A DNA stretch of 64,000 nt from NCBI GenBank assembly GCA_049317265.1, contig JBMOIP010000012.1, forward strand, positions 34,394 to 98,393, in the 5' to 3' direction. Numbering within the stretch: position 1 is the first letter of the stretch; each line of letters starts with the position of its first letter. The notes below the pieces were generated by a model. That model did not search any database. It saw only the letters and a program-made list of their open reading frames with translations, and had not been told where the DNA came from. Of this stretch, positions 27,131 to 34,850 are shown in pieces. The position numbers and the translations under genes were made by a program. The stretch is from CAIVAT01 sp049317265 (GTDB taxonomy: Bacteria; Bacteroidota; Bacteroidia; Bacteroidales; FEN-979).

Positions 27131-28942
27131 ATGGAGAATTTCATCGTATCGGCAAGGAAATACCGTCCACAGACTTTTGACACAGTGGTTGGCCAGAATT
27201 CCATCACCAACACCCTTAAAAATGCCATCAAAAACAACCAGCTGGCACAGGCTTTCCTCTTTTGCGGACCGAGGGGCGTGGGTAAAACTACCTGTGCCCG
27301 GATCCTGGCAAAGACCATCAACTGCGGAAACCTCTCCTCCAACATGGAAGCGTGCGACGAATGTCCTTCCTGCGTCTCTTTCAATGAGAGTGCGTCGTTC
27401 AACATTTATGAGCTTGACGGCGCTTCCAACAATTCGGTTGATGACATACGCAACCTTGTTGACCAGGTGCGCGTTCCTCCTCAGATGGGACGGTACAAGG
27501 TCTATATCATCGATGAAGTCCACATGCTCTCTGCCAATGCGTTCAATGCATTCCTTAAAACATTGGAAGAGCCTCCTCCCTATGCAAAATTCATCCTGGC
27601 AACAACAGAAAAACACAAAATCCTTCCAACGATCCTCTCAAGATGCCAGATATTTGATTTCAAACGGATTACAGTGGAGGATATTGCCGGACACCTCCAC
27701 CATGTAGCTGACAAGGAACATATCACGGCAGAGGATAATGCGCTGCATATTGTGGCGCAAAAGGCAGACGGTGCCATGCGAGATGCTTTGTCAATTTTTG
27801 ACCAGCTCGTTAGTTTTGCAGGAAATACCCTGACATACAGCACGGTGCTGGAAAATCTGAATGTCCTCGACTATGAGTACTTTTTCAAAATAACCGATCA
27901 GATCCTGCAGGGCGATATTTCGGGCCCGCTTCTCACCATCAACGACATCATTGGGAAGGGATTTGAAGGGCAGCATTTTCTTATCGGATTCGGCGAACAC
28001 CTTCGCAATTTATTGGTCTGCAAGGATCCAGCCACAGCCGGTTTGCTGGAAACCGCACCATCCATACGAAACCATTATGTTGAACAATCCGGAAGATGCT
28101 CCGTTACCTTCCTGCTTACCCTTCTCGACATCAACAACCGGTGTGACCTCAATTATAAAACGTCGAACAACAAACGGTTGCACCTGGAACTTTCGCTGAT
28201 GCAGATGTGTGCCCCCATGATCGCACAGGAGCGAACCAGCCCTCCTCAGGCACCCATTTCCCCTGCTCCTCCCAAATTAGTAACTCCTGCGGCTCCGGCG
28301 CCTGCAGCGATCCCTATTAAACCGACCCAGGTGATTCCTCCTGCAGCCACCAACCCTGAAGTTGCTTCTCCAATTCCAGCCCCAGTCGTTGAAGTTAAGC
28401 AGCCGGAATCACCGTCTGTTCATGATGAAATCCAACCTAAAAAAGTTTCTGAACCCTTTAAGATGAGGGATATGAAAGATGGCTACACGAGTACTACTTC
28501 CATTAAAAAGCCGATGCCTAAAACGGGGCATGAGGTTGATAACCCTGATGAGGATCTTTCCCGGTACGACGTTGCCACCCCATTTACGCAGACAGATCTC
28601 ATTCTCCACTGGGATGAGTATGCTGATAATTTAAAAAACGACTTTCCTCATCTCTATTCCACCTTGCATAATTCCCGCCCTGAACTTCAGGACAACTGGA
28701 ATATTACTTTTACCCTCGACAATAAAGTGCTGGAAGATGAACTTACCCTTCGGAAAACCGAGATGATGGAGTTTCTCAGGGGGCGTCTGAACAATTATAA
28801 AATCCAGCTGAAAACCACCATCGCCGATGTACAGAAAACCATGAAACCATATACGGATAAGGAGAAGTTTGAGATGATGGCCGGGAAAAATCCTGCCCTG
28901 CGAACGCTGAGAGAAGAGTTGGATCTGGAAATTGAGTATTGA
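27131..28942 (+). CDS. dnaX: DNA polymerase III subunit gamma/tau
   Basis: The 603-residue clamp-loader ATPase loads the sliding clamp onto primed DNA. It has Walker A GPRGVGKTT (46-54), zinc-binding cysteines C65, C75, C78 and C81, Walker B IIDEVHML (126-133), and the sensor region KTLEEPPPYAKFILATTE. The AAA+ and collar domains end near residue 360. A Pro/Ala-rich linker (about 375-435) and a tau-like C-terminal domain follow. No slippery A-run for a gamma frameshift was recognised. It starts a short operon with the kinase gene beginning about 20 bases after its stop. Confidence 0.96.
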   Translation: MENFIVSARKYRPQTFDTVVGQNSITNTLKNAIKNNQLAQAFLFCGPRGVGKTTCARILAKTINCGNLSSNMEACDECPSCVSFNESASFNIYELDGASNNSVDDIRNLVDQVRVPPQMGRYKVYIIDEVHMLSANAFNAFLKTLEEPPPYAKFILATTEKHKILPTILSRCQIFDFKRITVEDIAGHLHHVADKEHITAEDNALHIVAQKADGAMRDALSIFDQLVSFAGNTLTYSTVLENLNVLDYEYFFKITDQILQGDISGPLLTINDIIGKGFEGQHFLIGFGEHLRNLLVCKDPATAGLLETAPSIRNHYVEQSGRCSVTFLLTLLDINNRCDLNYKTSNNKRLHLELSLMQMCAPMIAQERTSPPQAPISPAPPKLVTPAAPAPAAIPIKPTQVIPPAATNPEVASPIPAPVVEVKQPESPSVHDEIQPKKVSEPFKMRDMKDGYTSTTSIKKPMPKTGHEVDNPDEDLSRYDVATPFTQTDLILHWDEYADNLKNDFPHLYSTLHNSRPELQDNWNITFTLDNKVLEDELTLRKTEMMEFLRGRLNNYKIQLKTTIADVQKTMKPYTDKEKFEMMAGKNPALRTLREELDLEIEY

Positions 28943-28961
28943 TTGCACTCTTTTCAACACG

Positions 28962-29888
28962 ATGATGACCGGACAAAGGATTTTTTGCATAGGGGAGACA
29001 GTACTCGACATCATTTTCAAAAACGACTTGCCCGTAACGGCAAATCCAGGTGGTTCAATGCTGAACACAGCAGTGTCGCTTGGCCGTGCCGGCCTGCCCG
29101 TTTTTTTTATCAGTGAATACGGTACCGACCATGCCGGAAACCTGATTGCTGAATTTTTAGAAAAAAACGGAGTCTCAACCGATTATGTCAATCGCTATTC
29201 CAACGGAAAAACCGCACTGGCACTGGCTTTTCTCGACCATGAACAAGATGCGGAATACTCATTTTACAAACTTTTTCCGGCAGAACGTCTGGAAGCACCA
29301 TTCCCTGACGTGAACAACAGGGATATTGTCCTTTTCGGATCCATTTATGCCATTGCTGATCCTGTTTATAAGGTAATCAGAGATTTTGTCAGGACCGCAA
29401 AATCCAGGGGCGCCTTTATCATCTATGACCCTAACTTCAGGAACGCACACCTTGCTGAGCTGGAAACCCTGAAACCCAGGATAGTTGAAAATATCAGCTT
29501 GGCCAACCTGGTACGGGGTTCGGATGAGGACTTCCGGAATATTTTTAATGCGGCCGATTCGAGTGAGGCATTTCAGTTTGTTAACCAGGCAGGGTGTCCG
29601 TTTTTGATTTATACCCAAAGCAGTAATTTCGTACAGGTATATGCACATGGTTCATCACAATATTATGAAGTTCCCCGGGTTAATGTTTTGAGTACTGTTG
29701 GGGCGGGCGATGCATTCAATGCAGGCGTGATCTATGAGTTGTTTTTCCGACCATGGTCTGAAAATTTCCCGGAGACCATCCAGGCAGGCCTGATTGGTTC
29801 CGGGATAAGGTTTTCTGCTGAGGTATGCGGGAGCATGGACAACTATATTTCAGTAGCATTTGGAGAAAAATTGAAAATTACGCCATGA
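28962..29888 (+). CDS. PfkB-family sugar kinase
   Basis: The 308-residue protein is a ribokinase/fructokinase-type enzyme. It begins RIFCIGETVLDIIF, has the first PfkB motif around GGSMLNTAVSLGRAGLPV, and ends with the catalytic loop NVLSTVGAGDAFNAG, whose Asp is the base. The substrate sugar cannot be told. I prefer the Met codons at 28962/28965 over the one at 28932, because the latter overlaps dnaX and adds residues the family lacks. Its stop overlaps the next start as ATGA. Confidence 0.9.
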   Translation: MMTGQRIFCIGETVLDIIFKNDLPVTANPGGSMLNTAVSLGRAGLPVFFISEYGTDHAGNLIAEFLEKNGVSTDYVNRYSNGKTALALAFLDHEQDAEYSFYKLFPAERLEAPFPDVNNRDIVLFGSIYAIADPVYKVIRDFVRTAKSRGAFIIYDPNFRNAHLAELETLKPRIVENISLANLVRGSDEDFRNIFNAADSSEAFQFVNQAGCPFLIYTQSSNFVQVYAHGSSQYYEVPRVNVLSTVGAGDAFNAGVIYELFFRPWSENFPETIQAGLIGSGIRFSAEVCGSMDNYISVAFGEKLKITP

Positions 29889-30256
29889 CCCGCGGAATTT
29901 ATACCATCCTGCTGCTGATCCTGTCCAATGCCTTTATGACACTGGCCTGGTACGGACATTTAAAATTCAGGGAAATGAACTGGTTTCAGAATCTCGGGCT
30001 GGTGAGTATCGTTTTGCTCAGTTGGGGAATTGCCCTGTTCGAATATTTCTTCCAGGTGCCGGCAAACCGGATTGGTTATCGTGAATTTGGGGGACCTTTT
30101 TCCCTGGTAGAACTGAAAGTGATCCAGGAGGTCATCACTTTGATTGTTTTCAGCATTTTTACGATCTTGTTTTTCAAGACTGAAACATTGCGAATCAACC
30201 ATTTAATAGGATTTGTATTTCTAATTCTGGCCGTTTATTTCATTTTCAAAAAATAA
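29885..30256 (+). CDS. DMT-family membrane protein (DUF486)
   Basis: The 123-residue protein has four hydrophobic helices and begins MTRGIYTILLLILSNAFM, the N terminus typical of the DUF486/DMT_6 family. PANRIGYREFGGPFSLVELK lies between helices 2 and 3. Half-sized DMT proteins usually work as dimers; no substrate is established. The ATG at 29885 overlaps the kinase stop by four bases (ATGA), supporting this start over the one at 29825. Confidence 0.88.
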   Translation: MTRGIYTILLLILSNAFMTLAWYGHLKFREMNWFQNLGLVSIVLLSWGIALFEYFFQVPANRIGYREFGGPFSLVELKVIQEVITLIVFSIFTILFFKTETLRINHLIGFVFLILAVYFIFKK

Positions 30257-30259
30257 CAT

Positions 30260-30715
30260 ATGAAGGCAACCAAAGCATCCATCGACACTTTTCTCGCAAT
30301 AAAGAAGATAGCCATTGCAGGTGTATCCAGGGATCCGAAAAAATTCGGATACCTTGTTTTCAAAACGCTCAGGGAGAAGGGATTTGAAGTTTATCCCATC
30401 AACCCGGGTACCGACAACATTGATGGCATTCCATGCTTCAGAAACGTGGGTGCGCTTCCACTCAATGTTCACAGCCTGTTAATCATCACCCCGAAAAAAC
30501 TGACACGTGAGCTGATGGCGGCAGCGCTTGCCAAGGGCATTGACAACATCTGGATCCAGCAGATGTCAGAAACACCCGAAGCCATTGAATTAACGAAAGG
30601 ACATGCCATCAACCTGATAATCAAAGAGTGTATCCTCATGCATGTTGATCCGGTGAACGGAATCCACAAATTTCATCGAAACCTGAGGAAAATATTCGGG
30701 TTATTCCCAAGATAA
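30260..30715 (+). CDS. CoA-binding domain protein (YccU-like)
   Basis: The 151-residue protein is a single Rossmann-like CoA_binding_2 domain: AIKKIAIAGVSRDPKKFGY near the N terminus (glycine-rich nucleotide loop), YPINPG, and IIKECILMHVDPVNGIHKFHR at the end. The family binds coenzyme A but has no confirmed reaction. It is last in the dnaX transcript, four bases after the DMT gene. A repeat-rich stretch without genes follows. Confidence 0.88.
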   Translation: MKATKASIDTFLAIKKIAIAGVSRDPKKFGYLVFKTLREKGFEVYPINPGTDNIDGIPCFRNVGALPLNVHSLLIITPKKLTRELMAAALAKGIDNIWIQQMSETPEAIELTKGHAINLIIKECILMHVDPVNGIHKFHRNLRKIFGLFPR

Positions 30716-30717
30716 AG

Positions 30718-30818
30718 AGATTTACGATTGGACGATTTACGATTTACGATTTTAGCTGCCTATGGCAGATTCTTGAATAGCACGGCAATCGTCAATCTAA
30801 AATCGTCCAATCGAAAAT
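30718..30818. repeat. ATTTACGATT tandem motif with inverted partner
   Basis: Three copies of GATTTACGATT-like words occur at 30718-30755 (one carries GGAC inserted). CGATTGGACGATTT (30725-30738) is perfectly complementary to AAATCGTCCAATCG (30800-30813), 61 bases away, with GATTTTAG/CTAAAATC extending the pairing nearby. It separates the convergent CoA-binding and MFS genes and could act as a bidirectional terminator or belong to a dispersed intergenic repeat family. Confidence 0.65.
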
Positions 30819-31985
30819 TTAGTTGATTTGGTGCGCCGAATAGTATTTCAGTGTCGTGGTCAGGAATAGTACCAGGCCGGCAAGGGATATTACCGAGCAG
30901 ACGAGGAATGCTCCCGCTATCGAAAAGTACTGGGAAATCACACCTACCAAAACCATTCCGAGCCCCATTCCTAAATCCACCGACATGAAAAGGGTCGAAC
31001 TTGCCGCGCCCCTCCGGGTGGCAGGCACCATATTGTTTATCATTGTTTGAAAGGTTGGAAATACCACTCCGTTGCCAAAGCCGAGAATCAACGCGGCAAT
31101 ATAAAATCCAGCCTGGTCCTGCCACATTGCCAGGAGCGGAAATCCGATGATCAGCAGCGACAGGCAGATGATGATTATAGTGCGTGGCCCGTTCCTGTCC
31201 AGCGCTTTCCCAATGGCAAACCTTGAACTGATGATCCCAATGGCATAGATCAGGAAAAAACCTGAGGGATTTTCCATACCGGTCTCATGTCCGAAAAGCG
31301 CCACGAAAGAGATCAGTCCGCCATACGTAAGCATGATAATCAACACATTGACAGCAGGAATGATGGTTCGTGTTTCAACCAGGTTTTTCCAGTTGAAATC
31401 GAGACCAGGCCTGGGCGTGTAATATGACCTGTAACCTATCATCGAAGCAAGTCCAAGGCTAACCAGGCTGATCAGGCAACCGGCCACGAACATGGCTGTA
31501 TATCCTCCATACTGAAAGATGATTGTTCCAACCATTGGGCCAAGCGCCATCCCTGCGGTGGTTGAGACCCCAAAAAAGCCAAATCCCTGTCCCCGCTTGG
31601 TTTCCGGAATTATATCACCTGCCACCGTAGAATTGGAGGTTGTGGTCAGCCCCCAGGTTAACCCGTGAATGAAACGAACCACAATCATCGCCAGGACCGT
31701 TGTCGCCATAAGATACCCGTTAAACGTAAGGGCATAAATGACAAGTGAGAGCAGGAAAAGTTTCTTTCTGCCATACTTGTCAAGGCTGAACCCGCAGAAA
31801 GGCCTGATCATGATGGCAGCAACAACATAACTTGCCATGACCAGCCCGACCAGGCTCTCCGGAGCCTTCATTACATTGGAAATATACAATGGCAGCGTCG
31901 AAATCAACGAATAGTATGCACAACACATTAAAAAATTAGAGAGGGTAAGCAGGGTAAAGTCCCTGTTCCATAGCTTGTTATTCAT
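30819..31985 (-). CDS. MFS transporter
   Basis: The 388-residue protein has twelve hydrophobic helices. The major-facilitator loop between helices 2 and 3 is visible as GFSLDKYGRKKLFL, and MNNKLWNRDFTLLTLSNFLM is the N terminus. It resembles the YfcJ/YhhS-like or arabinose-efflux group. The substrate is unknown. The Met at 31985 is preferred to the one at 32021, since a TACTTTTG promoter box lies between them. Confidence 0.9.
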   Translation of the reverse strand: MNNKLWNRDFTLLTLSNFLMCCAYYSLISTLPLYISNVMKAPESLVGLVMASYVVAAIMIRPFCGFSLDKYGRKKLFLLSLVIYALTFNGYLMATTVLAMIVVRFIHGLTWGLTTTSNSTVAGDIIPETKRGQGFGFFGVSTTAGMALGPMVGTIIFQYGGYTAMFVAGCLISLVSLGLASMIGYRSYYTPRPGLDFNWKNLVETRTIIPAVNVLIIMLTYGGLISFVALFGHETGMENPSGFFLIYAIGIISSRFAIGKALDRNGPRTIIIICLSLLIIGFPLLAMWQDQAGFYIAALILGFGNGVVFPTFQTMINNMVPATRRGAASSTLFMSVDLGMGLGMVLVGVISQYFSIAGAFLVCSVISLAGLVLFLTTTLKYYSAHQIN

Positions 31986-31994
31986 AAGAGCAGT

Positions 31995-32002
31995 CAAAAG
32001 TA
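31995..32002 (-). promoter_or_regulatory. -7 box TACTTTTG for the MFS gene
   Basis: On the minus strand TACTTTTG fits TAnnTTTG and ends nine bases before the Met codon at 31985, leaving almost no leader. A TTG at 32021-32019 is close to, but not exactly at, the -33 distance. Confidence 0.45.
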
Positions 32003-32069
32003 GCGTTGGAGTTTCCACCAATAAACGAAAGCAAAATTAGACAATTAACAAATTTTTAACAGAATATTC

Positions 32070-32099
32070 TTGAAACTTGCTGCACTCCTGCTAATTTTG
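32070..32099 (+). promoter_or_regulatory. Promoter of the small exported protein at 32107
   Basis: TTG at 32070-32072 and TAATTTTG at 32092-32099 have the same spacing as the elements of the rimP promoter. The -7 box ends seven bases before the ATG, so little or no untranslated leader is expected. Confidence 0.5.
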
Positions 32100-32106
32100 C
32101 CATTCC

Positions 32107-32409
32107 ATGAAACAATTCAGAAAAGCCAATCTGAACCTTCTTCTAATCCTGTTTTCCATAGTTTGCCTGGGAATGAAGGTTTATGGCATGCCCGGGACCC
32201 ATTTTCATTACGAGGGAACCTCCACCGAAGCACCTGCCTCATGCCTCTCCTTCAATTCAGATATACACTCGGGGGATGATGACCAGGTTGTTTCAGTAAT
32301 TACTTTCAGCTCAGCTTACATCCAGGGAGTAGCGTTTTCAACAGCTATCTCTGCGGTTGAAACACCCGGCTTTACCTTCGCCTTTTGGCAGCCTCCAAAA
32401 TCATCCTGA
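32107..32409 (+). CDS. Small exported protein of unknown function
   Basis: The 100-residue product begins MKQFRKANLNLLLILFSIVCLGM, a signal peptide or N-terminal anchor, followed by about 75 residues rich in Ser, Thr and His (GTHFHYEG, CLSFNSDIHSGDDDQ). No family is recognised. It lies ahead of the His-rich membrane protein and the cation diffusion facilitator on the same strand, and its own His/Asp content hints at a shared metal theme. That link is speculative. Confidence 0.5.
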   Translation: MKQFRKANLNLLLILFSIVCLGMKVYGMPGTHFHYEGTSTEAPASCLSFNSDIHSGDDDQVVSVITFSSAYIQGVAFSTAISAVETPGFTFAFWQPPKSS

Positions 32410-32518
32410 CATAGTCCGCAAAGTTTACCTGCTTTCATTATCAGACAACCTATGTTTGATATGTATGCAATTATTGCTATAAATTCATGCCGATTTCACC
32501 AATTTAATACTTTGTAAA

Positions 32519-32923
32519 ATGGGACATAAGGATTATTTTAAGTATAATGATAGTCACCACGGACATCGCGAGAGACAGCATTACCATGGTGACAGGGATT
32601 ACCATGGTGACAGGGATTACCATGGTGACAGGGACTACCATCATGCAGCCGGGGAGTACCATCAGCAAAGAGGTTCCTTTTCCGGATTTAACAGCCTGCC
32701 CCCATGGAATGTAATCCTGGATAAATTAAAAAACAATAAAAGACTCAGACTCATTGCTGTTTTTGGATCCATTGTTTTCCTGGTTCTCATTGTGAGCCTG
32801 CTGTTTATCCTGATGCCATTGTTCATCAAACTGATAAACTATATAAATCATAATGGCTTACAAAGTTTGCCGGATGCAATACTTGCTTTTTTGAATAAAA
32901 TCTGGAAAGGTTCCTCCATCTAA
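32519..32923 (+). CDS. Histidine-rich single-pass membrane protein with HGDRDY repeats
   Basis: The 134-residue protein has a charged N-terminal part (1-60) packed with His, Asp, Arg and Tyr, including three identical HGDRDY units at residues 23-40. One strong membrane helix follows (about 78-103), then a second weaker hydrophobic stretch. His/Asp clusters of this kind often bind Zn, Ni, Co or Cu. The cation diffusion facilitator gene starts 98 bases downstream on the same strand, so a role in metal buffering or delivery is plausible but inferred. No family was recognised. Confidence 0.6.
   Translation: MGHKDYFKYNDSHHGHRERQHYHGDRDYHGDRDYHGDRDYHHAAGEYHQQRGSFSGFNSLPPWNVILDKLKNNKRLRLIAVFGSIVFLVLIVSLLFILMPLFIKLINYINHNGLQSLPDAILAFLNKIWKGSSI
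32585..32638 (+). repeat. Three 18-base tandem repeats within the His-rich gene
   Basis: CATGGTGACAGGGATTAC occurs at 32585-32602 and 32603-32620, and with one T-to-C change at 32621-32638. It encodes HGDRDY three times. Near-identical DNA shows recent expansion, and copy number may vary between strains. Confidence 0.9.
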
Positions 32924-33021
32924 ATGCTGGCGCGGCCGTTTGTCCCTGGAGGGGAAGAGAATGCCCTTCCGGGGATTAAAATAAAAACAGTTCAATCCAT
33001 GGAAACAGGAAAGGAATAAGT

Positions 33022-33897
33022 ATGAAAAACAGGATGGAAATTGAAAAAAAAAGAGTAGCCGGCGTATCGGTGATCGCCGCTTTCTTTCTAACAGGGTTCA
33101 AACTGGCAATCGGGCTGATCACAGGAAGCCTTGGACTGTTGTCAGAAGCGCTTCACTCGGGGCTGGACCTTGTCGCTGCGATAATTACCTGGTTCTCTGT
33201 CAGAATTTCTGACACCCCTCCAGATAAAAACCATCATTTCGGGCATGGGAAAATCGAAAATTTCTCAGCCTTGATTGAAACCTTCCTTTTGCTGATCACT
33301 TGTGCATGGATTATTTTTGAAGCGGTTCACAGACTGGTAAGCGGGAACACAAAAATTGAAGTATCCATTTTTAGTTACCTCGTGGTTCTCACCTCCATTG
33401 CAATTGATATTGCCAGGTCAAGGGCGCTGTACAAAGTCGCAAGAAAATACAACAGCCAGGCCCTGGAGGCCGATGCACTGCACTTTTCAACCGACATCTG
33501 GAGCTCGGCAGTTGTTTTGCTCGGACTGATCCTCGCGCAGTTTGGTTGGTTTTTTGCTGATTCTGTCGCAGCACTGGCTGTGGCATTCATTGTTTTGGGT
33601 GTATCCTGGAGGCTAGGAAAACGGGCCGCAGATGTGTTGCTCGACAGAAGTCCTGCACCCCTGGTGGCAATCATAGAATCGCTGCTCAATCAATCGCATG
33701 GAATAATACGGTATCACGATCTTAAAGTAAGGACATCCGGGGCAGAGAACTTCATTGAAGTGACAGTTCACATGGAACCCGGACTTTCACTGGTTGCAGC
33801 CCATGAAATATCGAACCAGATCGAACAAAAAATAGCTGAGGTCCTGCCCCGATCCCATGTTCATATTCACCTTGAACCAGACAGGCACCAGTCCTGA
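33022..33897 (+). CDS. Cation diffusion facilitator family transporter
   Basis: The 291-residue protein exports divalent metals in exchange for protons. It has six membrane helices. Metal-site residues are visible as HSGLD in helix 2 (near 48-52) and HFSTD in helix 5 (near 154-158), a His/Asp pattern common in zinc and cadmium CDFs. HHFGHGKIE follows helix 2. A cytoplasmic C-terminal domain (about 205-291) ends HVHIHLEPD. An AGGAAAGGA stretch 7-15 bases before the ATG is an unusually strong Shine-Dalgarno for this genome. The His-rich protein gene lies just upstream. Confidence 0.93.
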   Translation: MKNRMEIEKKRVAGVSVIAAFFLTGFKLAIGLITGSLGLLSEALHSGLDLVAAIITWFSVRISDTPPDKNHHFGHGKIENFSALIETFLLLITCAWIIFEAVHRLVSGNTKIEVSIFSYLVVLTSIAIDIARSRALYKVARKYNSQALEADALHFSTDIWSSAVVLLGLILAQFGWFFADSVAALAVAFIVLGVSWRLGKRAADVLLDRSPAPLVAIIESLLNQSHGIIRYHDLKVRTSGAENFIEVTVHMEPGLSLVAAHEISNQIEQKIAEVLPRSHVHIHLEPDRHQS

Positions 33898-33916
33898 CCC
33901 GGAAGAAAAAAGCAAA

Positions 33917-34849
33917 CTACCGCTTATAGGTATACATCCTGTGGCACCCCGGCGAACAGGAACCGCCACTGTCGGCCGGCAGGTAGTTAAGAGGCAAATC
34001 CCAGGATCCAAAAGGAGTCTTCTCAATGATAAGGTGCTTCCGTTTTGTTGCGTGAACATCGTGGCATATACTGCAGCTCCGCCCCTTTTCCCCATGCAGG
34101 TGAACATAATGAAGGTTCCGCTCCCCACTCCTGAAGGATGTTGAGGTTGAAGTCGTTTCGAGTTCCAGCAGGTCACTGTCATGACACTCCCAGCAAATGG
34201 CATAATTGTCTTTCTTACCAGGCGCATATTGACCGGACGGATAAGCACTGATCAGTAAGAAATTTTCCGTCGATGAATGAGGCTTATGGCAACTGGTGCA
34301 ACCGCCCGCCAATGCAGGATGGATCACTGAAGAATTTTTAAGCAATTGCTGAATGTTTAGAATTTTCGTGCCATTCGGCGCTAAATCCTTGTTGTGGCAT
34401 GTCAGGCACAGCTCCTTTTTATTGCGGACCAATAGTTTCTTTTCATCAGAAGAGTGGGGAGCATGACAATTCAGGCATCTTCTCTTCGTCACTGTAGCCC
34501 GGTGCACCAAACGAGCAGTATCGATGTCCTGCTTAAGTTCCGCGTGACATGAAAAACACAATTCAGGCACTTTATTGCTTAACTGCAAACCCTGGCTCGT
34601 ATCACCGGGGTGTTCATTGACATCCGTCAGATGACAGGTGATGCACCCCTCCTTAACCGGAGCGTGCATGATCTGCTTTTCGGGAAATGAAGCATGACAG
34701 TCGGTACATTTCGGAACGTCACCATCCCTGTTTTGAGATGGTGTCTGACGATCCGATTTTTTTTTCTTATTGTCCGGCCCGGCCATATTCAAAATCGAAA
34801 AAATCGATATCAATGGCAGTAAAACAAATAAGACCAAGCTTTTTTCCAT
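33917..34849 (-). CDS. Nine-haem c-type cytochrome
   Basis: The 310-residue protein has a signal peptide (about 1-23) and a Lys-rich linker. It carries eight CXXCH motifs (CTDCH, CITCH, CFSCH, CLNCH, CLTCH, CTSCH, CWECH, CSICH) and one C-terminal CX3CH (CSPGCH). Several are followed by APH, KPH or DVH, the doubled-CXXCH style of periplasmic and outer-membrane electron carriers. It is last in a four-gene minus-strand run (NHL, five-haem, barrel, nine-haem), one base after the barrel stop. It probably passes electrons along or beyond the outer-membrane barrel. Confidence 0.9.
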   Translation of the reverse strand: MEKSLVLFVLLPLISIFSILNMAGPDNKKKKSDRQTPSQNRDGDVPKCTDCHASFPEKQIMHAPVKEGCITCHLTDVNEHPGDTSQGLQLSNKVPELCFSCHAELKQDIDTARLVHRATVTKRRCLNCHAPHSSDEKKLLVRNKKELCLTCHNKDLAPNGTKILNIQQLLKNSSVIHPALAGGCTSCHKPHSSTENFLLISAYPSGQYAPGKKDNYAICWECHDSDLLELETTSTSTSFRSGERNLHYVHLHGEKGRSCSICHDVHATKRKHLIIEKTPFGSWDLPLNYLPADSGGSCSPGCHRMYTYKR

Positions 34850-34850
34850 G

